NCBI GenBank assembly: GCA_040881985.1
Contig: JBBECE010000033.1
Span: 14,388-78,387 of the forward strand
From: JBBECE01 sp040881985
Lineage (GTDB): Bacteria; Pseudomonadota; Alphaproteobacteria; Rhizobiales; Devosiaceae
Length of the DNA: 64,000 bases
Reading direction: 5' to 3'
Of the stretch, positions 1 through 9,829 are shown piece after piece; within the stretch, counting starts at the first letter, position 1; the number at the start of each line of letters is the position of its first letter. The position numbers were made by a program, and so were the translations under genes. Under the pieces are notes generated by a model. It did not search any database. It saw nothing but the letters and a program-made list of their open reading frames with translations, and was not told the DNA's origin.

Positions 1-503
1 ACGGCGGCGAAAAGATGCAGCGCCGGCCAGGTTCCGAGCGCGACGATGGCGGTGCCGATCAGCGACGAGATAAAGAAGCCGAGGCTCCACATGCCGTGAG
101 AGGAATTCATGATGCGGCGGCCGGTGGCGAATTCGATCCGGTCGGCTTCGACATTCATGGCGATGGCGGTGAAGGTGAAACCGACGGCGACGAACATGGC
201 GAGGAAGAAAAACACGATGTAGTTGGGCGCGAGCGAGGTCAGCGCCACGGTGAGCGCGAAAAACGGCGTGCCGTACAAGAGGGTGTTGCGGTTGCCGATC
301 CGCTCGATCGCCCGGGCGGCAAAGGGCAGGGACAGGAACGCGCCGACATCGACCCCCAAAAGCCCGATGCCGAGCTCGGCCGTGCTGGCGCCCATGTTGA
401 GTTGAATCTCGGCCAGCCGCGAGAAAAAGCCGCCGATGCAGAGCGATTGCACGAAAAAGGCCGCCCGAATGATGGCGGCCGGCGACTTCAGGACTTGCAG
501 CAT
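1..503 (-). CDS. MFS transporter, N-terminal part (truncated by window edge)
   Basis: The reverse strand is open from an ATG at 503 to the window edge, giving about 167 residues. It starts MLQVLKSPAAIIRAAFFVQS and continues as alternating hydrophobic helices and short charged loops typical of the first five to six segments of a major facilitator permease. The loop after helix 2 (RAIERIGNRN) resembles the MFS intracellular motif A region, here with weak conservation. The C-terminal half lies outside the window, so the substrate cannot be inferred. The frame stays open upstream of the ATG, so the start is provisional. The gene runs in the same direction as the EAL gene but is not obviously in an operon with it. 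Confidence 0.7.
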   Translation of the reverse strand, partial: MLQVLKSPAAIIRAAFFVQSLCIGGFFSRLAEIQLNMGASTAELGIGLLGVDVGAFLSLPFAARAIERIGNRNTLLYGTPFFALTVALTSLAPNYIVFFFLAMFVAVGFTFTAIAMNVEADRIEFATGRRIMNSSHGMWSLGFFISSLIGTAIVALGTWPALHLFAA

Positions 504-581
504 GCGCGCCCCGGCGGCGTAGGCTGGCGGGCAGTGTGGAAGGCGCCCGGCGCCCCTGTCAATGGCCTGGCGCGGTCTATG

Positions 582-2174
582 TCAGGCGGCGGAGACCTGC
601 GTTTTGGCGGGGGCGTTGTCGTGCCGCACCGTCTCGAGAAGTTCGAGGAAGGCGGCGGGCGGCACCGGCGGGCTGAGATAATAGCCCTGGCCAATCGAAA
701 CCCCGCATTGGCGCAGCGCCTCGACCTGAACGGCGTCTTCGACGCCCTCGGCGACGCTTGACATGTTGAGCTTGTCGGCAAGGCGGACCAGCATTTCGAC
801 GATCGAGCGGGCGGTCGCGTCGCGATTGATCGCATCGACGAAGAATTTGTCGATCTTCAATATGTCGGCGCCCAGCCGCTGCAGCTGCGACAGACCGCTG
901 TTGCCGATGCCGACATCGTCGATGGCGACGCGGAAACCGTAGCTGCGCAATTCGGCGACCACCGCGGCGGCCTTCTCGAGATCCTCGTAGACTTCGCGTT
1001 CGGTCAGCTCGACGACGATCTGGCGGTGGGCGACGCGGGCCGCCGAGACCACCCGGCGCAAATCGTTGACGAATCCCGGCGCGATGAAATGGCTGGGCGC
1101 GATATTGACCGAGAGCTTGAACAGCTTGTCGCGCCTGAGCTCGGCCCTGAGGTCGGCGAGGGCTTGCGACAGCAGCTGCCAGGTCATCGCGGCGATGCGT
1201 CCGGATTCCTCGGCGAGGTTGATGAACCGGGCGGGCGCCAGCACCGAGCCGTCGGCCTTCACCCAGCGGGCAAGAATCTCGCAGCCGGTAATCGCCCCCG
1301 TCGCGAGATCGAAGGTCGGCTGCAAATAGGGTTTGAATTCGCGCGCCGCGATCGCCCGGTCGAGGTCGGCGACGGGGCTTTCGGGCCGCGACAGCGCCCG
1401 GGCGAGCAAGAGACCGAAGGCGAATCCGAGGGCAACCGCCAGGACGATGATCGGGGTATAGGCTTCGCGGTTCCAGGCCGCGACGGCTTCCGCCTCGACG
1501 CGGATGACGCTGTTGAGCGGGTAGCGGGCGGAGGATGCTGTCACCGTCAGAACGCGGCCCGCAAGCGCCGGCGTTTGCTCGCCGGTCCGCATGTTGGCGA
1601 TCGGCCTGCCGTCGGCGAGCTCGACCGCGACCTCGCTATGGTCGCGCAGCTCGACGGGCATGACGTCGAGCAGCGCGGTCGAGAAGCCGAGGATGGCAAT
1701 CAGCGAGTTGTCGGCATCGATGTCCTTCAGAACGCCGAGGGCGATGCCGAAGAACTGGTCGACCCTGAAGAGGCGGAGCGTCGCGTCGGCCGAGGGCAGC
1801 ATCTCGTCGCGGGAAACCCAGCTGCGGTCGAATTCGAGGGTCTCCGAATAGGCCGAGCAGCGCACGCCGCCATCGCGGTTGACGATCCGGATGTCCTTGA
1901 CCGGGCCGCGCTGATAGACGTGAAAGCGCACCGCCTGGAGCGAGACTGCATCGCAGGCCAGCGGCCCCATCAGGGCCAGATCGTCGAGGGCGTCGGCGCC
2001 GTAATCGACGGCGGTCTCGGAGCGGCGCAACGCCAGCTGTACGAGATCGTCAAGCTGGCGGGCGCGCTGCGCCTCGATCAGAAACGACGCGGCGAAATGA
2101 CCGCCGGTCGCGAACAGGCCGACCGAACAGATCGTCAGCAGCAGAAGGGCCAAAACCGGCAAGCGCCTGAACAT
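582..2174 (-). CDS. CSS-motif/EAL-domain cyclic-di-GMP phosphodiesterase
   Basis: A 530-residue inner-membrane signalling protein expected to hydrolyse c-di-GMP to pGpG. Residues 1-30 are a membrane anchor. The periplasmic part to about 238 carries a CSS-like motif (RCSA at 105-108), the signature of redox-sensitive CSS domains. A second membrane segment lies at about 240-260 and the EAL domain at about 275-520. The signature is EIL instead of EAL at 299-301. Other catalytic motifs are present: NIAPSHF, VELTERE, IDDVGIGNSGL (DDVG in place of DDFG), KIDKFF, AEGVED and QGYYLSPPVP. Substitution of A by I in EAL occurs in some active members, so activity is likely but not certain. No GGDEF domain is present. 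Confidence 0.88.
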   Translation of the reverse strand: MFRRLPVLALLLLTICSVGLFATGGHFAASFLIEAQRARQLDDLVQLALRRSETAVDYGADALDDLALMGPLACDAVSLQAVRFHVYQRGPVKDIRIVNRDGGVRCSAYSETLEFDRSWVSRDEMLPSADATLRLFRVDQFFGIALGVLKDIDADNSLIAILGFSTALLDVMPVELRDHSEVAVELADGRPIANMRTGEQTPALAGRVLTVTASSARYPLNSVIRVEAEAVAAWNREAYTPIIVLAVALGFAFGLLLARALSRPESPVADLDRAIAAREFKPYLQPTFDLATGAITGCEILARWVKADGSVLAPARFINLAEESGRIAAMTWQLLSQALADLRAELRRDKLFKLSVNIAPSHFIAPGFVNDLRRVVSAARVAHRQIVVELTEREVYEDLEKAAAVVAELRSYGFRVAIDDVGIGNSGLSQLQRLGADILKIDKFFVDAINRDATARSIVEMLVRLADKLNMSSVAEGVEDAVQVEALRQCGVSIGQGYYLSPPVPPAAFLELLETVRHDNAPAKTQVSAA

Positions 2175-2303
2175 GGGACCCCATCGCGCAAGATTTCGGG
2201 CCTAGTTTCGGCCGAATGGCCTCAAGAATTGGTTTATGCGGCGGCGAAAACCCCGTCTGGCGGCGTCTTTCGCCGCAAAACCCGGCCGCAGGGGGTACCG
2301 CGG

Positions 2304-3392
<1,089 letters not shown>

Positions 3393-3509
3393 CGCTCGCC
3401 TTCCCCCAATCCCGCCATGCCGCTTCGAGCCGCCCCCTCGCCGCGCCGAGCGCAGCCCTCGTGGAAGATCCAGATGTGGCTGAAGGCTAGCACGGAACGC
3501 ATGGGCCGC

Positions 3510-4382
3510 CTATTTCACCGCCCCAAGCAGTCCCTCGACGAATCGGCGCTGCAGAAGGAAGAAGATGAGGAGTGTGGGGAGTGTTGCGAACACGGCGCTG
3601 ATCATGATGACGCCATAGTCCGGCACGTAAGCGTAGGACAACGACGAGACGATGAGCGTGACGGTCTTGTTCTCTTCCGCCTGCAGCACAATCAGCGGCC
3701 AGAGGTAGTTGTTCCAGTTCCCCATGAACACGATGATGATCGCAGCCGCATAGGTCGAGCGCATCACCGGCAGATAGACGAAAACGAAGATCTGCCATTC
3801 GTTGAGGCCATCGATGCGCGCGGCATCGCGCAGCTCCGCGGGAAAGGCCTTCGTCGCCTGGCGGAAGTAGAAGATGATGAAGATCGACGCGATGCCCGGG
3901 ACGATAACCGCGGTGAAGGTGTTGATGAGCCCGAGCCCGGCCATCATGATGAAGAGCGGGACCATGAGCGCCGCGAACGGGATCGACAGCATCAGCAGCA
4001 TGAGGCCGAAGATCCGGTCCCGGAACCGCGACTTGAAGACCTCGAAGCCGTAGCCCGCGAGCGACGATACGATGAGGGTCAGCGCAACTCCCACGAGCGC
4101 GATGAAGGCCGAGTTCCAGAACATGCGCGGCACGTCGACGGTCGCAAAGAAGGTGGCGATGTTCTCGAAGAGATAGCCGCCGGGTGTGACCTTGCCATGC
4201 GCGATGTCGGGCGACATGTTCGTCGACCCCACCAACATCCAGTAGAACGGGAAGATCGAGACGAAGGCGGCGATCGAGAGCCCGAGATAAAGCAGGCCGC
4301 GCCGGACGTAACGGAAGACCGGGTCCAGACTCAGCTCGCGGGTTTCCCCCAGGCGGTCCGCGATTGCGCGAGTTTCCGTCAT
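3510..4382 (-). CDS. CUT1 sugar ABC transporter permease (MalG/LacG type)
   Basis: A 290-residue inner-membrane permease with about six transmembrane segments. The EAA loop near residues 180-200 (ELRDAARIDGLNEWQIFVFV) docks onto the ATPase. The N-terminus is cytoplasmic, followed by GLLYLGLSIAAFVSIFPFYW, typical of the second CUT1 permease. Its ATG at 4382 overlaps the stop of the first permease gene by 4 bases (ATGA), so the two are translationally coupled. It forms the pore together with that permease. Confidence 0.92.
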   Translation of the reverse strand: MTETRAIADRLGETRELSLDPVFRYVRRGLLYLGLSIAAFVSIFPFYWMLVGSTNMSPDIAHGKVTPGGYLFENIATFFATVDVPRMFWNSAFIALVGVALTLIVSSLAGYGFEVFKSRFRDRIFGLMLLMLSIPFAALMVPLFIMMAGLGLINTFTAVIVPGIASIFIIFYFRQATKAFPAELRDAARIDGLNEWQIFVFVYLPVMRSTYAAAIIIVFMGNWNNYLWPLIVLQAEENKTVTLIVSSLSYAYVPDYGVIMISAVFATLPTLLIFFLLQRRFVEGLLGAVK

Positions 4383-5257
4383 GAGCCCCGCCTATCACGC
4401 GCAATCACGAACTGCGCAAAGCTCAGGATTCCGACCAAAACGACGATCACCCACGACACCGTCGCCGAGTAACCGAAGCTCGGCATGAAACGGAAGGTCA
4501 GGTCATAGATGTAGTACGACAGGGTCATGGTCGCCTGGGATGGTCCACCCATGGTGAGGTTGTAGGGCTCGTCGAAGAGCTGCAGCGTGCCGATCGTCGA
4601 GATCACGGTGGTGAAGAGGATCACCGGCTTCAGCATCGGAAGCGTGAGGTGGACAAAGCGAGCCCAGGCCGGCACGCCGTCGATCCGGGCCGACTCGTAG
4701 ATCGCGCGGTCGATGTTCTGAAGCGCCGCAAGATAGAAGATCATGTTGTAGCCGGTCCAGCGCCAGGTGATGGCGAGGATGATCAGCACCTTGGCCCAGA
4801 ACGGGTCGGTGAGCCATGGGATGGCTCCAATGCCGATCGCCATCAGCGCCTGGTTGATCACGCCCTCTGACGCGAACATCGACTTGAAGAGAACCGCGTA
4901 GGCAACAAGCGAGGTCACGCAGGGCAGAAAGATCGCCGTGCGGAAGAAGGCGCGGCCCCAAAGCTTGGTGTCGTTGAGCGCAACGGCGAACAAGAGGGCA
5001 AGCACGATCATGATCGGCACCTGCACCACGAGGAAGATCATGGTGTTGCCGAGCGCGCGCAGGAACACCGTGTCCTGCATCAGGCGCTGGATGTTGGCGA
5101 AACCGCCGAAACTGAAGCTCATGCCGCGGCCTGTCTGGAAGCTCATCCAGAGCGACCACAGGATTGGGTAGATCATGAAGATGCCGAGCAGGATGAGCGC
5201 CGGCGCTATGAAAAGCCAGCCGTTGATATGCTCTCTTCTGATGGCGCGTGCAGCCAT
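4379..5257 (-). CDS. CUT1 sugar ABC transporter permease (MalF/LacF type)
   Basis: A 292-residue permease with six predicted membrane segments and the CUT1 EAA loop (YESARIDGVPAWARFVHLT). It starts with a short basic cytoplasmic tail (MAARAIRREHINGW) and a first helix, LFIAPALILLGIFMIYPILW. It sits between the binding-protein gene, 112 bp upstream with a hairpin in the gap, and the second permease, which overlaps its stop. It belongs to the same importer. Confidence 0.92.
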   Translation of the reverse strand: MAARAIRREHINGWLFIAPALILLGIFMIYPILWSLWMSFQTGRGMSFSFGGFANIQRLMQDTVFLRALGNTMIFLVVQVPIMIVLALLFAVALNDTKLWGRAFFRTAIFLPCVTSLVAYAVLFKSMFASEGVINQALMAIGIGAIPWLTDPFWAKVLIILAITWRWTGYNMIFYLAALQNIDRAIYESARIDGVPAWARFVHLTLPMLKPVILFTTVISTIGTLQLFDEPYNLTMGGPSQATMTLSYYIYDLTFRFMPSFGYSATVSWVIVVLVGILSFAQFVIARDRRGS

Positions 5258-5337
5258 GGCCGACCCCTGCCCCGTTCACCACCCAGCTTCGCGCAAACTC
5301 GAGCCCAGCCCGACTATGCCGTGCTGGGCGGGAAGGC

Positions 5338-5361
5338 GGAAGCGGGATTTCTCCCGCTTCC
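5338..5361 (-). terminator. Intercistronic hairpin after the SBP gene (attenuator-like)
   Basis: A perfect 10-bp inverted repeat, GGAAGCGGGA / TCCCGCTTCC, with a 4-base loop lies 8 bases past the SBP stop and before the permease start. On the transcribed strand no T-run follows, so it is unlikely to be a complete intrinsic terminator. Its position suits a 3'-end-protecting or attenuating stem that keeps SBP mRNA more abundant than permease mRNA, as known for malE-malF type operons. Function is inferred. Confidence 0.6.
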
Positions 5362-5369
5362 GTTAAACC

Positions 5370-6641
5370 TTACTGAGTTGCCTGCATCGCCTGCGCGTTG
5401 ATCGCCTCGATCGCGGCGTCGAGGTCGCCACCCTGGGCGATCGTCGGCAGCTGGGCGGAGATCGCGGAGTCGACCTCGGCGGTGAAGATGCCGTAGTCGA
5501 TGTCCGGAACCTGAGCCAGCCAGGTCGCGAAGTCCTGCCAGACGGGTTGGCCGCCGAAGAAGTCGTCGTTGACCTGGTAAGCAGCACCGTCGCGCGCGTG
5601 GAGCCACGTGCCGACGGCACCAGTGTTGGAGAGGATCGCTTGATAGAAGTCGATGTCACCCGCCCAGATGGTGTTAAGGAAGTCGATGGCCGCGGCCATC
5701 TCATCGGCCGGCGACGAGGCGAGAACATACCAGCTCGATCCGCCCCAGTTGGAGGCATTGGCTGAGCCGGGGGTGTCGAGCCGCGGAACCTGCGCAATAG
5801 CCCACTTGCCGGCATCGGCCGCAGCGTTGGCCTTGATGGTGCCGACGATCCAGACGCCGATCGGAACAGCGGCGACGTCGCCACCGGTGAAGGAGTTGGT
5901 GAAATCGGTCCAGCCCGAGACAGGCTTCGCAAGCCCGTTGGCCCAGATCTTCTGGTAGACCTCGAGCGCTGCCTTGAAGGTCGGGTTGCCGACGAGGTTC
6001 AGCGAACCGTCGGCATTGAAGTACCACTGGCCGGCGGAGTTCAGCATCATGCGGATCCAGCCGACTTCGTTGTAGTCGATGCCGAAGAGCTCGTGGCCGG
6101 TCTTCTCCTTGACGGTCTTGCCGATCTCGATCAGCTGGTCCCAGGTGAGGTTCTGCATGTCCTCGGCGCTGAACCCGGCTGCCGCGAAGTAGTCGGAGCG
6201 ATAGAAGAGGCCGGTGACGCCCGAGTCGAAGGGCAGCGAGTAGGACTTGTCGTCGACCGTCGCGGCGGCAACCTTGTAGTTCGCGAACTGGGTCATATCG
6301 ATCGAGTCGCTGAGCGGCTCGAATGCACCCGGGAAGGAGAGCAGGTACTTCTGCGCATAGTCGTCCTGGATGAGGACGATGTCGGGAAGGCCCTGGGTGT
6401 TGCCCGCGAGCAGCGCCGTCTGCAGCTTGATGCGGATGGTGTTCTGATCGTTGCTGTCGTCGATGATGATGTTCACGTCGGGATGCGTGACGTTGTAGCG
6501 GGCGGCAGCTTCTCGCATGGCGGCGCCGTTGAAATTGGTGTCCCAGCACCATATGGTGACGTCAACCGCCAGAACCGGGCTCGAGCCCAATCCCAGCGCC
6601 ATGGCAAGCGCTAGCGCGGCCAGGCCCAAGTGTAAGCGCAT
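5370..6641 (-). CDS. CUT1 extracellular sugar-binding protein
   Basis: A 423-residue family 1 solute-binding protein. I chose the ATG at 6641 because it follows an AGGGAGGA ribosome site and begins a clean signal peptide (MRLHLGLAALALAMALGLGS..SPVLA). The mature part starts VDVTIWCWDTNFN and contains the expected FDSGVTGLFYRSDYF and NWGGSSWYVLA stretches. The longer open frame upstream has no signal peptide and was rejected. It is the first gene of the importer operon and divergent from the AraC regulator. Galactosides are the inferred ligand because of the GH42 gene next door. Confidence 0.92.
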   Translation of the reverse strand: MRLHLGLAALALAMALGLGSSPVLAVDVTIWCWDTNFNGAAMREAAARYNVTHPDVNIIIDDSNDQNTIRIKLQTALLAGNTQGLPDIVLIQDDYAQKYLLSFPGAFEPLSDSIDMTQFANYKVAAATVDDKSYSLPFDSGVTGLFYRSDYFAAAGFSAEDMQNLTWDQLIEIGKTVKEKTGHELFGIDYNEVGWIRMMLNSAGQWYFNADGSLNLVGNPTFKAALEVYQKIWANGLAKPVSGWTDFTNSFTGGDVAAVPIGVWIVGTIKANAAADAGKWAIAQVPRLDTPGSANASNWGGSSWYVLASSPADEMAAAIDFLNTIWAGDIDFYQAILSNTGAVGTWLHARDGAAYQVNDDFFGGQPVWQDFATWLAQVPDIDYGIFTAEVDSAISAQLPTIAQGGDLDAAIEAINAQAMQATQ

Positions 6642-6732
6642 GTAGTCCTCCCTTTTTGTTTGCCCTTGGATCGGGGACTTTCTAGACTGCCTGTGCGCAG
6701 CGTCATCCGTCCCACTGAATGGGCATGCGAAA

Positions 6733-7668
6733 TTGCGGGATAGTAAGAAGCTCGGCAAAAGGATTTGGGACCCTCGCAAGAGTACTGTCGAGGCGGTTCC
6801 GAACAAGCTCGTGGTCAGCCACGAGCAGCCCGGCATCATGGGTCAAGCGCATTGGCACGCGCAGGTCGAGGTCAATTTCGTTTTCCGCGGTGCGCTGCAA
6901 TACCGCATGCACGGCCACACGCTGGGCCTCGCGGCCGGCGATCTCTGCCTGTTCTGGGGCGGGCTGCCGCATCAGCTGGTCGACACCACCGAGGACGCCT
7001 TCTTCATCGCCATCCACCTGCCGCTCGTGCATTTCTTCCGGCTGCGGCTGCCGGCGAATTTGACGCACAAGTTGATGCACGGTGCGACCATCGTCACCGC
7101 CGAGCCCGACCCTGCCGACCCGGCGAGCTTTGACCGCTTGTCGACCTATATGCGCTCCGACAACGCGGCGCGGCGGCAGCACGCGGTCGAAGAGCTGTTG
7201 CTGAGGATCGACCGCATGCAGTTCGAGCCCTATGAGCTCATCGAACCTGCGGAGATTCTGGACGGGCTGGGCGAGCCGCTCGACCAGCAGAGTTTCCATT
7301 CGATCGGCAACATCTGCGACTTCATTGCCGAGAATTTCCGCGAGGATATCGATTCGGCGGACATTGCGTCGTCGGCGGAAATCCACCCCAAATACGCGAT
7401 GAGCGTATTCAAGAAATCGACCGGGATGACGCTGAGCCGCTACGTCAGCCTGTTGCGGCTGAGCTATGCGCAAGCGCTGCTGATGAACGGCGACGCCAAT
7501 GTGTTGCGGGTGGCGATGGAAAGCGGTTTCGGCTCGCTGAGCGCCTTCAACAACTCGTTCCGGAAGATTTCCGGCATGTCGCCATCGGACTTCCGCAAGG
7601 AATGCCGCACCCGGGTTTCGATGGTGCGGACCAACCGCCCGGAGCGGCGCGACGGCAAGCTGAACTAG
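6733..7668 (+). CDS. AraC-family transcriptional regulator (cupin sensor plus HTH)
   Basis: A 311-residue regulator. Residues about 30-100 form a cupin-like sugar-sensing domain (GQAHWHAQVEVNFVF, AAGDLCLFWGGLPHQ), as in MelR/RhaS-type proteins. Residues about 200-300 hold the paired AraC helix-turn-helix (IDSADIASSAEIHPKYAMSV, and MESGFGSLSAFNNSFRKISG). The assigned start is a TTG at 6733; in-frame alternatives slightly downstream are possible. It is transcribed divergently from the importer operon, with 91 bp between, so it probably controls that promoter. Its stop codon overlaps the GH42 stop in the shared tetranucleotide CTAG at 7665-7668. Confidence 0.9.
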   Translation: MRDSKKLGKRIWDPRKSTVEAVPNKLVVSHEQPGIMGQAHWHAQVEVNFVFRGALQYRMHGHTLGLAAGDLCLFWGGLPHQLVDTTEDAFFIAIHLPLVHFFRLRLPANLTHKLMHGATIVTAEPDPADPASFDRLSTYMRSDNAARRQHAVEELLLRIDRMQFEPYELIEPAEILDGLGEPLDQQSFHSIGNICDFIAENFREDIDSADIASSAEIHPKYAMSVFKKSTGMTLSRYVSLLRLSYAQALLMNGDANVLRVAMESGFGSLSAFNNSFRKISGMSPSDFRKECRTRVSMVRTNRPERRDGKLN

Positions 7669-9614
7669 GCCGGACGGGGGGTGACCGTGGCGACACCCGC
7701 GGCCTGCAGAACCGGCCCGTCGAGGCCGAATTCGCCGGTCAGCCCAAGCGCCGCCAGATCGTGGGGCCGGGTCGAATAGTTGAAGACAAAATCCCGGCCG
7801 CCGGCCCGGCGGATGCGCAAGCCCTCGGGCAATTCGATCGTCGGCAGCGCCGCCTTTGCCACCAGCATCTTTGTCATGCGGGCATGGGCGAGGGGATCGA
7901 GCAGGCCCGCGAGGTAATGGACGCGGCCCTGCCGCACCAGCACCGGCCAGCCGGATTCGGTTTGCATCAGCGTTTCGGCGTCCGACTCGATGCGCTCGAG
8001 CCAGAGCCGGACATGTCCGCCGCCCTCGACCGGCTCGGGCACATCTGGCGCGAGCGAGGCGACGCGCGCCACGGTGACGTCGATCAGGTTGGAAGAAAGA
8101 TTAGGCGGCAGGCCGGGGGGAATGCTGAAATCGCGGGTCTTCGACCCCGATCGCGGACCGATGACGAGCTGGCCTTCGAATTCGCCGATCGCCGCCTGAA
8201 GTTCGTCGGTCCAGGCGAACAGGGCCGGAACGAAGACGAGTTTGTAGGTAGAGATATCCCGTGCGCGCGAGGAGACGATGTCGACATTGAGCCCCAGCGC
8301 CCGTAGCTGCCGGTACTGGTCGAAGACGATCTCGAAATGGTTGAATCCCCTCGATTGCGGCTGGATCTGCCAAGCCCAGGCGCTTTCGTAGTCGAATACG
8401 ATGGCGACGTCGGCGGGCAGGACCTTGAAGCCGTTGAGCGAGGCGAGCTCGCGGCCGACGCGGGACACTTCCTCGAAGGCCGGCGCCGGCTTGTCGTCGG
8501 GCCGCAGCAGTCCCGAGTGCATCTGTTCCTGGGCGAAATGCACCTGCCGCCAGCGGAAATAGCAGACCGTTTCGGCGCCGTGGGCGAAGGCCTCGAGCGC
8601 CCACAGCCGGGCCATGCCGGGGAGCGGATCGGGATTGTGGTCGGCCCAGTTCACCGGGCCCGGCTGCTGTTCCATGATCCAGACCCGGCCGCCACCCACG
8701 GCGCGATAGAGGTCATTGTGGAAGGCCTGCAGATCCGGGTCGCCCTGGCGGGCGAAGGCGGCTTTGAACGCCGAGGCGCCCTCGCGCCGTTCGATCTGGC
8801 CAATCGGATAGGAGTCCCAGCTGGCGATTTCCATGTCCTCGCCGAGCGCAAAATGATCGAAGCCGGCATCGGCGGCCATGTAATTGTGGGTGACGGGGAT
8901 GCCCGGGGTGACGGCGTGGATGATGTCGAGCTGCACCCGGTTGAAGGCGCGAATCTGGTCGGAGGAATAGCGGTGAAAGTCCATCCAGTGGGCGGGGGCC
9001 GCCTCGCACTGGGTGAGGTTTGGCAGTTCGATCTGGTCGAAGTCTGCATACTCCATCGACCAGAAAATCGTTCCCCAGGCGCGGTTGAGGGCGCCGATCG
9101 AGGGGTATTTATTGCGCAGCCATTGCCGGAAGCCGGCAAGCGCCGCCCCCGAATAGGAAAGCGCGGTGTCGTGGCAGCCATACTCATTGTCGGTCTGCCA
9201 GACGGCAAGCGCGGGATGGCCGGCGACCGCTTTGGCCAGAATGCGCACGATGCGGGCGCATTCGGCCCGATAGCCGGGGTGGGAAAAGCAATAGTGCCGG
9301 CGCGAGCCGAATTTGCGGGTGCGGCCATCCGCATCGACGACGAGCATGTCGGGCAGTTTGTCGACCAGCCAGCGCGGCGGGGTCGCGGTCGGGGTGCCCA
9401 TCACCACCTTGAGCCCGTGGGCGTGCAAGACATCCATGGCGCGGATCAGCCAATCGGTCTGCACATCGCCCGGGGCGGGCTCGAGGCGGCTCCAGGCGAA
9501 TTCGCCGATGCGGACGTAGGAAAGCCCGATTTCGGCCATCCGGGCGGCGTCGCGCCCCCACATCTCTTCGGGCCATTGCTCAGGATAGTAGCAAACCCCC
9601 AGCCTTGGCTGCAT
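7665..9614 (-). CDS. Beta-galactosidase, glycoside hydrolase family 42
   Basis: A 649-residue GH42 enzyme that hydrolyses terminal beta-galactosides after import. It begins MQPRLGVCYYPEQWPEEMWG, the classic GH42 N-terminus, so the ATG at 9614 was preferred over a longer frame. The acid/base glutamate is in WQTDNEYG (Glu144) and the nucleophile in WIMEQQPGPVNW (Glu315). Residues beyond about 390 fit the trimerisation and C-terminal beta domains. There is no signal peptide, so it is cytoplasmic. It converges tail-to-tail with the AraC gene and may be monocistronic. Confidence 0.95.
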   Translation of the reverse strand: MQPRLGVCYYPEQWPEEMWGRDAARMAEIGLSYVRIGEFAWSRLEPAPGDVQTDWLIRAMDVLHAHGLKVVMGTPTATPPRWLVDKLPDMLVVDADGRTRKFGSRRHYCFSHPGYRAECARIVRILAKAVAGHPALAVWQTDNEYGCHDTALSYSGAALAGFRQWLRNKYPSIGALNRAWGTIFWSMEYADFDQIELPNLTQCEAAPAHWMDFHRYSSDQIRAFNRVQLDIIHAVTPGIPVTHNYMAADAGFDHFALGEDMEIASWDSYPIGQIERREGASAFKAAFARQGDPDLQAFHNDLYRAVGGGRVWIMEQQPGPVNWADHNPDPLPGMARLWALEAFAHGAETVCYFRWRQVHFAQEQMHSGLLRPDDKPAPAFEEVSRVGRELASLNGFKVLPADVAIVFDYESAWAWQIQPQSRGFNHFEIVFDQYRQLRALGLNVDIVSSRARDISTYKLVFVPALFAWTDELQAAIGEFEGQLVIGPRSGSKTRDFSIPPGLPPNLSSNLIDVTVARVASLAPDVPEPVEGGGHVRLWLERIESDAETLMQTESGWPVLVRQGRVHYLAGLLDPLAHARMTKMLVAKAALPTIELPEGLRIRRAGGRDFVFNYSTRPHDLAALGLTGEFGLDGPVLQAAGVATVTPRPA

Positions 9615-9796
9615 GACCCATCCCCGTCGGTGATCGGTCCGGCGGAAAGCGGCACGGACCCGACCCGGATTCCTAGCCGCAGGCGCTTGAGTTTTCAGCG
9701 CGATCGGGAATGTCGCACGGGCGAATTGTAAGTTCGGCGCCGGGTAGCGGCCGGATGGCGCGGCGCGCCTTGTGCAGGGCCCGCCAATCGGCAATA

Positions 9797-9816
9797 ATGC
9801 AAATAATTTGCATTTG
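9797..9816. promoter_or_regulatory. Candidate TetR operator upstream of the multicopper oxidase gene
   Basis: ATGCAAAT-A-ATTTGCAT at 9797-9813 is a perfect 17-bp palindrome ending 17 bases before the MCO start codon. It continues into ATTTGCATTTG at 9806-9816. The reverse complement of that 11-mer recurs at 12244-12254 in front of the tetR gene of the same cluster. Palindrome plus shared motif in front of both transcription units suggests TetR binding; this is inference. Confidence 0.55.
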
Positions 9817-9829
9817 CAGGATAATTGCG

